From positions 5,254,635-5,318,634 of the forward strand of contig NZ_CP033932.1 of the NCBI RefSeq assembly GCF_003815975.1: a DNA stretch of 64,000 nucleotides, read 5' to 3'. Shown in pieces: positions 35,957-44,673 of the stretch; the first letter of the stretch is position 1, and each line of letters opens with the position of its first letter. The DNA is from Chryseobacterium bernardetii. GTDB lineage: Bacteria > Bacteroidota > Bacteroidia > Flavobacteriales > Weeksellaceae. Under the pieces are notes generated by a model, which ran no database searches, was not told where the DNA came from, and saw only the letters and a program-made list of their open reading frames with translations. A program made the position numbers and the translations under genes.

Positions 35957-36720
35957 TGAGATTAATTACCTATAACGTTAACGGAATAAGAGCTGCATTT
36001 ACCAAAGATTTTCTGGGGTGGCTGAAGAACGCAGACCCGGATATCATCTGTATTCAGGAGAGCAAAGCAGGGAATGACCAGATAGATATTGAAAGCCTTG
36101 AAAAATTAGGATACCACAGTTATTGGCATTCAGCAATAAGAAAAGGCTATAGTGGGGTTGGAATTGCTTCAAAAATAAAGCCTAATCATGTAGAACATGG
36201 TTGTGGTATTGAAAGCTATGATAATGAAGGAAGAATCATTCGTGCCGATTTTGATGGATTCTCTGCCATTTCAGTATATGTACCTTCCGCATCCAACATT
36301 GAAAGACTGGATTTCAAAATGCAGTTCTGCCATGATTTCCTTGCGTATATCAAAAATCTTAAAAAGGAAATTCCTAACCTGATTATATCCGGTGATTTCA
36401 ATATCTGTCATGAGGCAATTGATATTCACAATCCCGTTGGCCTGAAAAATGTTTCAGGGTTTCTTCCTATGGAAAGGGAATGGATGACGGATTTCATCAA
36501 TGAATGTGAACTCATTGACAGTTTCAGGTTTTTTAATAATGAACCCGATAACTATACATGGTGGAGCTACAGACAAAATTCAAGAGAAAGAAATAAAGGC
36601 TGGAGACTGGATTATAATTTTACTTCTTACAGCTTAAAAGATAAACTTACCAGAGCTGTTATTTTAAAGGAAGCGGTTCATTCTGACCATTGCCCTGCTC
36701 TATTGGAACTGGATATATAA
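35956..36720 (+). CDS. xth: Exodeoxyribonuclease III (AP endonuclease)
   Basis: 254 residues of the Mg-dependent endonuclease/exonuclease/phosphatase family. It cuts at abasic sites and removes 3' blocks in base-excision repair. Visible active-site motifs: NVNGIRAA, Glu in QESKA, SGDFNICH (Asp/Asn), the DNA-contact WWSYR, RLDYNFTS and the C-terminal SDHCPALLEL (Asp-His). Full length. Second gene of the YciI unit. Confidence 0.95.
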   Translation: MRLITYNVNGIRAAFTKDFLGWLKNADPDIICIQESKAGNDQIDIESLEKLGYHSYWHSAIRKGYSGVGIASKIKPNHVEHGCGIESYDNEGRIIRADFDGFSAISVYVPSASNIERLDFKMQFCHDFLAYIKNLKKEIPNLIISGDFNICHEAIDIHNPVGLKNVSGFLPMEREWMTDFINECELIDSFRFFNNEPDNYTWWSYRQNSRERNKGWRLDYNFTSYSLKDKLTRAVILKEAVHSDHCPALLELDI

Positions 36721-36741
36721 TTAAACGCTATCTAATAACAC

Positions 36742-36773
36742 AAAAGCCAGCTGAATATCAGCTGGCTTTTTTT
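36742..36773. terminator. Bidirectional terminator between xth and rlpA
   Basis: Thirteen-bp stem AAAAGCCAGCTGA/TCAGCTGGCTTTT, 3-base loop, T-runs on both strands. Confidence 0.88.
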
Positions 36774-36789
36774 AATTTAAATCATAAAA

Positions 36790-37161
36790 TTAATCGACAA
36801 TTTCATATTCGACCGGAATGGTACCACGATTGGTATCTCCGATCTCATCGAACGCTGCTTTAGACATATCTAAAGATCTTGATGAATGGTAAGGGCCTCT
36901 GTCATTAATTCTCACTATTACTTCTTTACCATTTCTAAGGTTCGTTACCTTAACGTTTGTTCCGAATGGAAGCGTTCTGTTTGCTGCAGTAAACTTTGAG
37001 TTATCAAAGATTTCTCCGCTAGCAGTTTTTCTACCGTTAAATTTATCGTGGTAGTACGATGCATAACTTGTTTTTTTCGCATCTAAGGCATTACTTGTAA
37101 ATGAGTAAATACCTAGGGTTGAAATCATCATTATGATTACGAGAATGAATCTTTTCATCAT
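36790..37161 (-). CDS. rlpA: RlpA-like double-psi beta-barrel protein
   Basis: 123 residues. N-terminal hydrophobic signal (residues 2-22) without a lipobox, then one RlpA barrel: ASYYHDKFNGRKTASGE, FTAANRTLPFGTNVKVTNL and VRINDRGPYHSSRSLDMSKAAF. RlpA proteins cleave naked glycan strands of septal peptidoglycan; the catalytic Asp of NDRGP is present. It lacks the SPOR domain of the proteobacterial protein, so septal targeting would need another route. Either of two adjacent ATG codons (37161, 37158) may start it. Confidence 0.9.
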   Translation of the reverse strand: MMKRFILVIIMMISTLGIYSFTSNALDAKKTSYASYYHDKFNGRKTASGEIFDNSKFTAANRTLPFGTNVKVTNLRNGKEVIVRINDRGPYHSSRSLDMSKAAFDEIGDTNRGTIPVEYEIVD

Positions 37162-37188
37162 TTTGAACTTTTATTGGTTTTGACAGGG

Positions 37189-37196
37189 CAAATGTA
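37189..37196 (-). promoter_or_regulatory. Putative -7 promoter element for rlpA
   Basis: TACATTTG on the minus strand, 28 bases before the first ATG. Confidence 0.5.
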
Positions 37197-37234
37197 TCAG
37201 GATTCTTATTAACTCCCTATTTCAATTGTTAAAA

Positions 37235-37341
37235 TATGTTAATGAAAATAAAATTATATGTTAACAATCCCTGCAATACCCTATGAATAGTGATTTTCCG
37301 CGCCTATGTTAAAAAATGTTAAAAAAACAGTCCATATGTTA
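37235..37341 (+). promoter_or_regulatory. Cluster of four TATGTTAA octamers upstream of rlpA
   Basis: Exact TATGTTAA occurs at 37235, 37257, 37305 and 37334, with a near copy AATGTTAA at 37314. All lie 40-150 bases upstream of the rlpA -7 element on the side where an activator would bind. The starts are 22, 48 and 29 bases apart. Confidence 0.4.
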
Positions 37342-37552
37342 ATTTAATTAACTAATTTATGCATAATTTCAAAAATTTAAATTATTAAAATATTGATAAT
37401 CAATGGATTATAAATTAACAAAATATTACCTATATCTATAAAACTAACTTTTGAAAAGCTTAAAATGTTAAGAGTTAATATAGGGTAAAATAGCTGATAG
37501 AATACCATAAGGGTTATATTATCAATTCTTTCAAGAATATTTTAACAGCAAA

Positions 37553-37846
37553 ATGAATGGTCAAATTTATAGTTGTTGGAATATTATTTCAAATCGTAAT
37601 GTATTTTCATGTATTATTCATCTGAAAGATCATCTTCTATGCCATAATTATTCTTCAAAAATAAAGGTTAAGAATCAGATTGAAAGGCTTTTCAATAAAA
37701 ATTTAGATACGATACACTTATCAATGAATATCAGATCCAAGAAAAGAGGATATAAAGCCACTTCTCCTGATCAAATATTTTTACTTACAAAAGTGAGTTT
37801 TTATGCATACAGATTCACAAGGTGCTTCAAAAATGATCAATACTAA
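37553..37846 (+). CDS. Doubtful ORF, 97 residues, unrecognised
   Basis: The longest open frame in a gene-poor stretch. ATG-started, with several Cys and a basic segment (IRSKKRGYKATSPDQIF). No signal peptide, membrane helix or known motif. A frame this long is somewhat unlikely by chance in such A+T-rich DNA, but no promoter or leader supports it. It could be a degraded gene. Confidence 0.25.
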   Translation: MNGQIYSCWNIISNRNVFSCIIHLKDHLLCHNYSSKIKVKNQIERLFNKNLDTIHLSMNIRSKKRGYKATSPDQIFLLTKVSFYAYRFTRCFKNDQY

Positions 37847-37897
37847 AAGGAAATTTAGTTAGCGGTAGTGTATTCTTAATAATAGGATAAAAACAAA

Positions 37898-37923
37898 AAA
37901 ACCAACGAATTATCGTTGGTTTT
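37898..37923 (-). terminator. Terminator after the tandem secreted protein genes
   Basis: Eleven-bp stem AAAACCAACGA/TCGTTGGTTTT, 4-base loop; T-rich on the minus strand. Confidence 0.85.
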
Positions 37924-37944
37924 ATATAATTAAAAAAGTAAATC

Positions 37945-38688
37945 TTATTTGATATATTCTAATACATAATCATATGTATCAGCAGGGTACACTACAGACA
38001 TGCTAGGAGAACCTGTAACAGCATTGTTTGTAGCTCCAATATTATAAGAATAAAGGTCTCTTGAGTAAACTACTTTATTTCCGGTTCCGCTAACTTTATA
38101 GATAGTAATACCATATAAAGAAGTCATTCCTGAAGGAGAAGGGATACTTACAGTAGTAGATGTACCAGTTGTAGTAAAGCTTCCTCTAATAGCATAAACT
38201 TGCTTATCAACTCCTGGGCTAACATTAATAAGAGTATTAGTTGTTGTTTCTGCTGTTCCAACAGTTACTTTTGGTGAAACAGAACCTCCTAATGGCAACC
38301 ATCTACCTGCAGTAACATCAGTAGAAGCACCCGGATTTGAGAAATAATAATAACCAGGAGTGACAGCCTGATTACCAATACCAGAACCTGATGCAGGTGT
38401 ATTACCTGAAGCAGCATTGTATACAATCATTCCATCAAATGCAGTTGGGAATTGAATACCATCTAAAAGATCTGTTTTAAATACAAAAGTTGTAAGATTT
38501 GTTCTAGGGAACACTAATCCTTTTCCTGATGTAGTAGGATCCACAGAAGTATCAAAACTAGTTGATGCATCAAAGAATGGGTTTTCACCAGTAATATTTG
38601 CAGTTACAGTACCATTTGAAACTACTTGAGCATTTGCTTTAATAGTGAAAGCTAATAATGCTACTGTCGCTATAATAAATTTTTTCAT
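37945..38688 (-). CDS. Secreted Thr/Ser/Gly-rich protein, paralogue of its neighbour
   Basis: 247 residues. Signal peptide 1-20 (ending KANAQ). The mature protein is low-charge and rich in Thr, Ser, Gly and Asn. It shares an ordered pattern with the protein encoded just upstream: a VFPR/VPR strand, GMIVYN/GALVFVN, then PGYYYFS/TGFYYYDG and RWLPLGG/VWKPVGGG. That block is common in flavobacterial surface proteins beginning GINTxTPxATLDV. No T9SS tail was seen. The C-terminal part (about 150-247) is a separate beta-rich region with VYSRDLYSYN and YDYVLEYIK. Function unknown; an exported surface or adhesin-like protein is likely. Confidence 0.75.
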   Translation of the reverse strand: MKKFIIATVALLAFTIKANAQVVSNGTVTANITGENPFFDASTSFDTSVDPTTSGKGLVFPRTNLTTFVFKTDLLDGIQFPTAFDGMIVYNAASGNTPASGSGIGNQAVTPGYYYFSNPGASTDVTAGRWLPLGGSVSPKVTVGTAETTTNTLINVSPGVDKQVYAIRGSFTTTGTSTTVSIPSPSGMTSLYGITIYKVSGTGNKVVYSRDLYSYNIGATNNAVTGSPSMSVVYPADTYDYVLEYIK

Positions 38689-38707
38689 TTTTTTTGTCTT
38701 TATTAAA

Positions 38708-39511
38708 TTATACTCCAGAAACTACTAACCATGATGTCCCCGTAGAAAGTAATGTTACCCCTCTACTTGCTAATATACTGGTATTATTAACAGGAACATT
38801 ATTGATAAATGTATATGTCCCTGAACTACCCGCTGCAACTGAAGCATTTCTAATCATTAAGATTCTACCAGCACCAGCCGCGGCAGGAGTTGGCAATTCG
38901 ATATTTTGGTTACCAGAAACCTGGATAGTTACCATATAATCTGTTGGCAACCAAGTAGCTGCTGTTGGAACTGCAGTTAAAGTTCTGAAGCTTCCATAAA
39001 CACCACCCTGGGTTTCAAAGTTACCATTGACAATTGTTCTACCTGTTCCTGTAGTAAAAGTCAAGTTATTATTATTCTGCGTAACAACTCTATTTCCCGC
39101 TAAAGTACCATCGTTAAGGTAAATGCTGGTATCTGTACCGCCCCCACCACCTACAGGTTTCCAAACGTTGTTTCCGTTTGTTCCATCATAGTAGTAAAAA
39201 CCAGTAGCAGTAACATTAGCAGTTTTGGTAGTAGCAGTTCCATCTACCAAATTCACGAATACAAGTGCACCATTCTGAGCACTGGCAGCAGTAGCATTTC
39301 CATCTGCATAAGCAGCGTCTTTAGCTAATAACTGAGCTCTTGACATACGAGGGACTAGTAAGGCATCAGGTCTAGAAGTATCTGTAGTACTGGCTACTAC
39401 ATCTAGAGTGGCGGCAGGAGTGGACGTGTTAATCCCCACTCTTCCCTGCTGAGCTTTAGAAAGAGCCGTAAAGGCTACAAGCATAGTTGCTGTTAATAAA
39501 AATTTTTTCAT
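38708..39511 (-). CDS. Secreted GINTSTP-type surface protein
   Basis: 267 residues. Signal peptide 1-20 (ending LSKAQ), then GRVGINTSTPAATLDV, a motif that recurs at the N-terminus of many flavobacterial exported repeat and tail-fibre-like proteins. The middle block (GALVFVN...FYYYDGT...VWKPVGGGG) is shared with the next gene, and the C-terminal half is beta-rich with VTIQVSGNQNIELPTP. No T9SS tail. The two genes are 19 bases apart and share a terminator, so they form one unit. Confidence 0.78.
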   Translation of the reverse strand: MKKFLLTATMLVAFTALSKAQQGRVGINTSTPAATLDVVASTTDTSRPDALLVPRMSRAQLLAKDAAYADGNATAASAQNGALVFVNLVDGTATTKTANVTATGFYYYDGTNGNNVWKPVGGGGGTDTSIYLNDGTLAGNRVVTQNNNNLTFTTGTGRTIVNGNFETQGGVYGSFRTLTAVPTAATWLPTDYMVTIQVSGNQNIELPTPAAAGAGRILMIRNASVAAGSSGTYTFINNVPVNNTSILASRGVTLLSTGTSWLVVSGV

Positions 39512-39893
39512 AAGTTTTTAAAGATTTTAATTACATTATTTTTCATCAATATTTCCAAAAGGAAAATGTATCTCAACTTGTGATTATTTATCCTAAGGCA
39601 AAAATAAACAAAAAATATCTTTTTTGAATTTTAACTCTATTCTAATAAATAACTTGTTGATAGCATATGATTTAAAAACATTGCTTATGTTGCAAATTTA
39701 AGACATAATTTTTTAATTTACATAATTTATGATAGAAAATTAAAAAATCTTAACACTTAAAACCCCATATTGTTATAAATCAACAAATTAAATAGAGGAA
39801 AACAAAATTATCTATGTTAAATATTCTTAATATTTAATTTTTTTTTAGCTAAAATAGCAAAACTTTTCTTCCTGATTAATAATGTTTTACAGT
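39512..39893. other. 382-base A+T-rich intergenic region
   Basis: It holds a -7 element (39599-39606) for the secreted protein genes; the half nearer rimO is homopolymer-rich. No gene, RNA or rimO terminator recognised. Confidence 0.55.
39599..39606 (-). promoter_or_regulatory. Putative -7 promoter element for the secreted protein pair
   Basis: TATTTTTG on the minus strand, about 88 bases before the ATG, giving a leader of roughly 80 bases. Confidence 0.45.
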
Positions 39894-41195
39894 TTATACT
39901 AATTCACCATATAAATCGAATTCTTCTGCTGATGTAATTTTTACGTCTGCGAACTCTCCGATAGAAATATAAGTATCTTCAGCAGAAACCAAAACGGTAT
40001 TATCTACGTCCGGAGAATCATATTCTGTTCTTCCGATAAAATAATTTCCTTCTTTACGATCGAAGATACATCTGAATACCTTTCCTATTTTTTCCTGGTT
40101 CTTTTCCCAAGAAATTTGGGATTGTAATTCCATAATTTCTTCAACCCTTGCTTCCTTTACTTCCTGTGGAATGTCATCTTCCAATACATAAGCACCTGTA
40201 TTTTCTTCATGAGAATAGGTAAAGCATCCTAACCGGTCGAATTTCTGCTCTTTCACCCAGTCTTTAAGTTCCTGGAACCTTTCTTCAGTTTCTCCGGGAT
40301 ATCCCACAATAAGAGTTGTCCTGATTGCCATATCAGGAACTTTCTCTCTGAATTTCCCTAAAAGTGCATCTGTTTTCTCATGAGTAGTTCCTCTTTTCAT
40401 TGATTTCAACAGATCAGAGTTGATGTGCTGAAGAGGAATGTCTATATAATTACAAACTTTAGGTTCTTCACGGATAATATCCAAAACATCCTCCGGAAAG
40501 CCGCTTGGGAATGCATAATGAAGACGAATCCATTCTACTCCTTCTACTTTTACCAATTCTTTCAGTAAATCTCCTAATGCTCTTTTTTTATAAATATCCA
40601 ATCCATAGTAGGTAAGATCCTGAGCAATAAGAATTAATTCTTTGGTTCCTTTTTTTGCTAATTTCTGAGCTTCAGAAACCAACTTTTCAATAGGAGTTGA
40701 AACATGGCCGCCTCTCATCAAAGGAATAGCGCAGAAGGAACATGGTCTGTCACATCCTTCTGAAATTTTAAGGTATGCATAATGCTTTGGAGTAGTAGTT
40801 AATCTTTCCCCTACCAATTCATGCTTATAATCAGCACCAAGATGTTTTAACAGCACAGGAAGATCTCTTGTCCCAAAATATTGGTCCACATCCGGAATTT
40901 CTTTAACCAAATCTGGTTTATATCTCTCGGAAAGGCATCCTGTAACGAAGACCTTTTCTACTTCTCCCCTATTTTTAGCTTCTACATAATCTAAAATGGT
41001 ATTGATTGATTCTTCTTTTGCATTATCGATAAATCCGCAGGTATTAATTACAACAATATCTCCACGGTCTTCATGAACTACTTCCTTCCCATTGGCTTTC
41101 AGCTGGCTCATTAATACTTCAGAGTCATATACATTTTTGGAACATCCAAGTGTAACTACATTGATTTTTTTCTTCCCTACAGATTTTGTACGCAT
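39894..41195 (-). CDS. rimO: Ribosomal protein S12 methylthiotransferase
   Basis: 433 residues from ATG 41195; the frame's TTG start at 41225 lies directly beside the promoter. N-terminal UPF0004 domain with its cluster cysteines (LGCSKNVYDSE, NTCGFIDNAKEES, FVTGCLSERY), radical-SAM core with CDRPCSFCAIP, and a TRAM domain at the end. It adds a methylthio group to an aspartate of ribosomal protein S12 using SAM and two [4Fe-4S] clusters. Confidence 0.95.
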   Translation of the reverse strand: MRTKSVGKKKINVVTLGCSKNVYDSEVLMSQLKANGKEVVHEDRGDIVVINTCGFIDNAKEESINTILDYVEAKNRGEVEKVFVTGCLSERYKPDLVKEIPDVDQYFGTRDLPVLLKHLGADYKHELVGERLTTTPKHYAYLKISEGCDRPCSFCAIPLMRGGHVSTPIEKLVSEAQKLAKKGTKELILIAQDLTYYGLDIYKKRALGDLLKELVKVEGVEWIRLHYAFPSGFPEDVLDIIREEPKVCNYIDIPLQHINSDLLKSMKRGTTHEKTDALLGKFREKVPDMAIRTTLIVGYPGETEERFQELKDWVKEQKFDRLGCFTYSHEENTGAYVLEDDIPQEVKEARVEEIMELQSQISWEKNQEKIGKVFRCIFDRKEGNYFIGRTEYDSPDVDNTVLVSAEDTYISIGEFADVKITSAEEFDLYGELV

Positions 41196-41214
41196 CTTTT
41201 TGATTTTGAGTGTG

Positions 41215-41222
41215 CAAAGATA
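41215..41222 (-). promoter_or_regulatory. Putative -7 promoter element for rimO
   Basis: TATCTTTG on the minus strand, 19 bases before the ATG at 41195. A TTG lies 24 bases upstream, slightly far. Confidence 0.5.
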
Positions 41223-41253
41223 CAAAATATTAAAGAGTAAAGATTACAAAAAT

Positions 41254-41279
41254 AAAAACCACTTTAAAAAAGTGGTTTT
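41254..41279 (-). terminator. Terminator at the end of the polysaccharide locus
   Basis: Stem AAAACCACTT/AAGTGGTTTT with a short A-rich loop, followed on the minus strand by TTATTTTTG. It lies 12 bases past the rfbC stop and closes the 22-kb leftward gene run. Confidence 0.75.
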
Positions 41280-41291
41280 CAATATGATGCT

Positions 41292-41837
41292 TTAAAAGTT
41301 TTTTTCTTTGAAGCCAGGGGCATTCTGGTCTTTTTCTGAAAGAACAGCGTCTTTTTCATCAATTTTCCAGTCTATACCCAAGTCGGGATCGTTAAATTTC
41401 ACACTTCCTTCTGACTCTTTATTATAAAAGTTATCACATTTATAAGAGAACACAGCATGAGTGCTTAACACTGAAAAACCATGGCCAAAACCTCTTGGTA
41501 CATAAAGCTGTAATTTATTCTCTGCAGTAAGTTCTATTCCGAACCATTGTCCGAATGTAGGAGAATCTTCTCTAAGATCAACCGCCACATCCCAAACGCT
41601 TCCTTCAAGGCATGATACCAATTTAGCCTGTGCATGTTCTCCTTTTTGAAGGTGAAGTCCTCTCAATACCCCATAAGAAGATTTGGAAATATTATCCTGA
41701 ACAAAGTGTCCGTTCATTCCTGTAAGTTCTTCAAATTTTTTTTCATTGAATTTCTCAAAGAAGTAACCTCTATCGTCTTCAAATACAGTAGGCTCTATGA
41801 TATAGCAGTCTTTAAGCGGGGTTTCTTTAATTTTCAT
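41292..41837 (-). CDS. rfbC: dTDP-4-dehydrorhamnose 3,5-epimerase
   Basis: 181 residues, full length cupin fold. Third step of dTDP-L-rhamnose synthesis. Catalytic His62 (VLRGLHLQ) and the YVPRGFGHGF strand are present. The partner genes rfbA, rfbB and rfbD are not in the window. It is the last gene of the locus, 30 bases after the sugar transferase. A related nucleotide-sugar 3-epimerase role cannot be fully excluded. Confidence 0.92.
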   Translation of the reverse strand: MKIKETPLKDCYIIEPTVFEDDRGYFFEKFNEKKFEELTGMNGHFVQDNISKSSYGVLRGLHLQKGEHAQAKLVSCLEGSVWDVAVDLREDSPTFGQWFGIELTAENKLQLYVPRGFGHGFSVLSTHAVFSYKCDNFYNKESEGSVKFNDPDLGIDWKIDEKDAVLSEKDQNAPGFKEKNF

Positions 41838-41867
41838 AATTGGTTAAATCCTTATTAGGGTTCAAAT

Positions 41868-42437
41868 TTAATTTAATATTTTGAAAAATGTTCTCCATAA
41901 TATTCTCAGATCTTCTTTGAAAGAAATATTTTCAAGATAATTCAAATTCAATTTTACTTTATCCGGAAATATGATATTGTCATTATATGACAGAGGATCT
42001 TTCTGAGCTTTTAGCAGAACATCTTCATTACTATATTTAATACTTGCTTCGGAGGTTAATCCTGGTTTTAATAGTAGAACTTTACGATCATCTCCTTTCA
42101 GGGTATCATAATATCCTTCAATATCAGGACGAGGTCCTACAAAACTCATATCTCCTTTTAAAATATTAAAGAGCTGAGGGAGTTCATCAAGTTTATACTT
42201 TCTGAGTACTAATCCTACTGAAGAACTTTTCCCTTTTTTAGGGTTAATTGTTTTTAATTTATAAATAATAAAAAGCTTTCCATTCTGCCCAACCCTTTTT
42301 TGAAAAAAAATACCATTAGATTGAGTATCCAGACTTGATATTATAAATAAAAGAATTAATAAAGGAAATAAAGGAAACAATAAAAGAATTGATAAAACAC
42401 AATCAAAAATAATTTTCCAAAACCTTCTGTAATTCAT
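41868..42437 (-). CDS. Initiating phosphoglycosyl transferase (PglC/WcaJ-like), first copy
   Basis: 189 residues. One N-terminal re-entrant membrane helix (about 8-35), then the catalytic domain with YKLKT, KYKLDELPQLFNIL (the Asp-Glu dyad) and MSFVGPRPD. Monotopic enzymes of this kind move a sugar-phosphate from a UDP-sugar to undecaprenyl phosphate and so start a repeat unit. After GPRP the sequence (PGLTSEASIKYSNEDVLL) differs from the second copy at 49644-50249. Ten bases separate it from the aminotransferase gene, suggesting that it uses that enzyme's product, an amino-dideoxy sugar. Confidence 0.88.
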   Translation of the reverse strand: MNYRRFWKIIFDCVLSILLLFPLFPLLILLFIISSLDTQSNGIFFQKRVGQNGKLFIIYKLKTINPKKGKSSSVGLVLRKYKLDELPQLFNILKGDMSFVGPRPDIEGYYDTLKGDDRKVLLLKPGLTSEASIKYSNEDVLLKAQKDPLSYNDNIIFPDKVKLNLNYLENISFKEDLRILWRTFFKILN

Positions 42438-42447
42438 CAGAAAATAA

Positions 42448-43584
42448 TTAACCTTTAAAAAACTTATGGATTACATTTGCAATCCTTTCTTTTTCTACTT
42501 CTGTAAGATTAGATCCTGATGGCAAACATAATCCGTTCTCGAATAATTTCTCGGAAATATTTGTGCCATAATACGGAGCATCTGCAAAAACAGGTTGTAA
42601 ATGCATTGGCTTCCAAAGCGGCCTTGATTCAATATTATCTTCTAAAAAGGCAAGTCTTAAGTCTTCTCTGTCCTTCCCTGTAATATCTGGGTTAACAATG
42701 ATTGCAGAAAGCCAATGATTGGAATAAAAATCTGAATTAGGTTCAGTGAGTACATCTACACCATCAATGTCTTTAAAAACAGCAACGTAGAAATCATGCA
42801 TTCTTCGTCTCGCTTCTACACGATTTTTCAGTACTTCCATCTGTCCTCTTCCAATACCCGCAACAATATTACTCATTCTGTAGTTAAACCCAATATGAGA
42901 ATGTTGATAGTGAGGTGCATTGTCTCTTGCCTGAGTAGACAGGAAAACCGTTTTATTTTTGTCTTCCTGAGTTTTACAAACTAAAGCTCCCCCACCTGAA
43001 GTGGTGATAATTTTGTTTCCATTAAAACTTAAAACACCAAAACGGCCAAAAGTACCACAAGATTGTCCTTTGTATGTTGAGCCTAAAGCTTCTGCAGCAT
43101 CTTCAATAATTGGGATCTGATATTCCTGAGCAATAGCACTAATCTCATCTATTTTTGCAGGCATTCCGTATAAATGAACAATAATGATAGCTTTAGGCTT
43201 TTTACCTTTTTGAATTCTGTCTTCAATTGCTTCTTTCAATGCTTTGGGGCAGATATTCCATGTATCCGGCTCACTGTCTACAAAAACAGGTATTGCTCCG
43301 CAATATGCAATAGGGTTAGCTGATGCAGAGAATGTCATAGACTGGCAGATTACTTCATCTCCGTGCTGTACATCACTTTCAATAAGAGCTAGGTGGAGCG
43401 CAGCTGTACCTGCAGAAAGAGCAGCCACTTTTGAGTTTTTCCCTAAAAATTTTTCCAGATCTTCTTCAAACCCGTTAACATTTGGTCCTAGTGGTGCTAC
43501 CCAGTTTTCTTCGAATGCTTCGTTGATATATTTTTGCTCGTTGCCTCCCATATGCGGTGAGGAGAGCCAGATTTTTGAATTCAT
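42448..43584 (-). CDS. DegT/DnrJ/EryC1/StrS (PglE-like) sugar aminotransferase
   Basis: 378 residues. PLP-dependent; Lys191 (SFNGNKIITTSGGG) forms the Schiff base and Asp162 in EDAAEALGS binds the pyridine nitrogen. The N-terminus (WLSSPHMGGNE) and overall length fit transaminases that make UDP-4-amino-4,6-dideoxy-GlcNAc (bacillosamine precursor) or related sugars. The 4,6-dehydratase that would make its keto-sugar is not in the window. Located between the oxygenase reductase and an initiating transferase. Confidence 0.88.
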   Translation of the reverse strand: MNSKIWLSSPHMGGNEQKYINEAFEENWVAPLGPNVNGFEEDLEKFLGKNSKVAALSAGTAALHLALIESDVQHGDEVICQSMTFSASANPIAYCGAIPVFVDSEPDTWNICPKALKEAIEDRIQKGKKPKAIIIVHLYGMPAKIDEISAIAQEYQIPIIEDAAEALGSTYKGQSCGTFGRFGVLSFNGNKIITTSGGGALVCKTQEDKNKTVFLSTQARDNAPHYQHSHIGFNYRMSNIVAGIGRGQMEVLKNRVEARRRMHDFYVAVFKDIDGVDVLTEPNSDFYSNHWLSAIIVNPDITGKDREDLRLAFLEDNIESRPLWKPMHLQPVFADAPYYGTNISEKLFENGLCLPSGSNLTEVEKERIANVIHKFFKG

Positions 43585-43593
43585 AATAATTGA

Positions 43594-44673
43594 TTAATAT
43601 TCGTCGTATGAAATGGTTAATTTTTCAGAGGTTGGAACAGACTGACAACTTAAAATAAAGCCTTCATTAATTTCGTAATCCATTAAAATATCAGTCTGCT
43701 TCATATCAACGGTGCCTAAAATCACTTTTCCTACACAACTGCTACAGTTTCCTTTTTTACATGAATATGGAACATCAAGTCCTTCATTTAATAAAGACTC
43801 AAGGATATTACTTTTATGATCTACAATTACATAATGAGATTCCTCGTTAATAATTACTTCAACTGTTGTCTTACCAGATTTTATTTCTTCAGATATTGTT
43901 TCTTCAATCCCTATTTCGCTTTCTAAAGAATAAAAAAGTTCACTTTTAATAATTTCTTTAGGGATTTCAATAGAAAGAAGATAATCATGAACACATTTGA
44001 TTAAATCTTCAGGTCCACAAGTATAATATTCTGAAAAGCTTTTTGTCTCTAATTCCTGCTGAATAATAGTATCCAGAAAAGCATGATCAATACGTCCAAA
44101 GTAGTAATTGTCATATTTTTTTTGACTAAAGATGTATATTACTTTTAAAGTCTCTTTAAACTGTGTTTCTAAAGATTTCAGTTGATTATAAAAAATAGCA
44201 TCTTCAATTTGCTTGTTAGCAAAAAGTAATGTAACTCTGCTTAAAGGTTCATTATTGAGAATATTTTTAACAATTGAAATAATAGGAGTAATTCCGCTTC
44301 CTGCAGCTACTAAAAAAACATTTTTGGCAGATTTGTCTGATAAATTATAAACAAATCTTCCTTCTGGTATGCTTACCTCCAAATGATCTCCTATTTCAAT
44401 TCTGTCTTTAATAAAGTTTGAGAATATTCCACCATCAATTGCTTTTACAACTACAGACAAGGAATGTTCTTCAGGACTTGTACAAATAGAGTAAGATCGT
44501 CTGATTTCCTTATTATTAATTTCACTTTTCAAAGTAATATATTGACCTGATTCAAACCTAAAATAATCCTTAAGGTCTTCGGTTACATCAAAAGTCAATA
44601 AAACAGCTTCATCTGTTAAAAATGACTTATCAATTACTTTGAGTTTATGAAATACATTTCTTATGTGTTCCAT
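43594..44673 (-). CDS. FAD/NAD(P)H reductase with C-terminal plant-type [2Fe-2S] (PaaE-like)
   Basis: 359 residues. FAD domain with RRSYSIC (about 62-68), NAD(P)H domain with AAGSGITPIISIV, then a plant-type ferredoxin domain whose ligands are Cys305, Cys310, Cys313 and Cys343 (YSCKKGNCSSC...LSCQS). Such reductases pass electrons to di-iron or Rieske oxygenases. A Rieske oxygenase is encoded two genes upstream in the same operon and is the obvious partner. The start overlaps the PglD-like stop by one base. Confidence 0.9.
   Translation of the reverse strand: MEHIRNVFHKLKVIDKSFLTDEAVLLTFDVTEDLKDYFRFESGQYITLKSEINNKEIRRSYSICTSPEEHSLSVVVKAIDGGIFSNFIKDRIEIGDHLEVSIPEGRFVYNLSDKSAKNVFLVAAGSGITPIISIVKNILNNEPLSRVTLLFANKQIEDAIFYNQLKSLETQFKETLKVIYIFSQKKYDNYYFGRIDHAFLDTIIQQELETKSFSEYYTCGPEDLIKCVHDYLLSIEIPKEIIKSELFYSLESEIGIEETISEEIKSGKTTVEVIINEESHYVIVDHKSNILESLLNEGLDVPYSCKKGNCSSCVGKVILGTVDMKQTDILMDYEINEGFILSCQSVPTSEKLTISYDEY

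Larger units (their letters stand above)
37162..37944. other. 783-base A+T-rich intergenic region
   Basis: Apart from the rlpA promoter, the TATGTTAA cluster, one doubtful ORF (37553-37846) and the terminator of the next gene (37898-37923), I see nothing recognisable. Confidence 0.55.
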
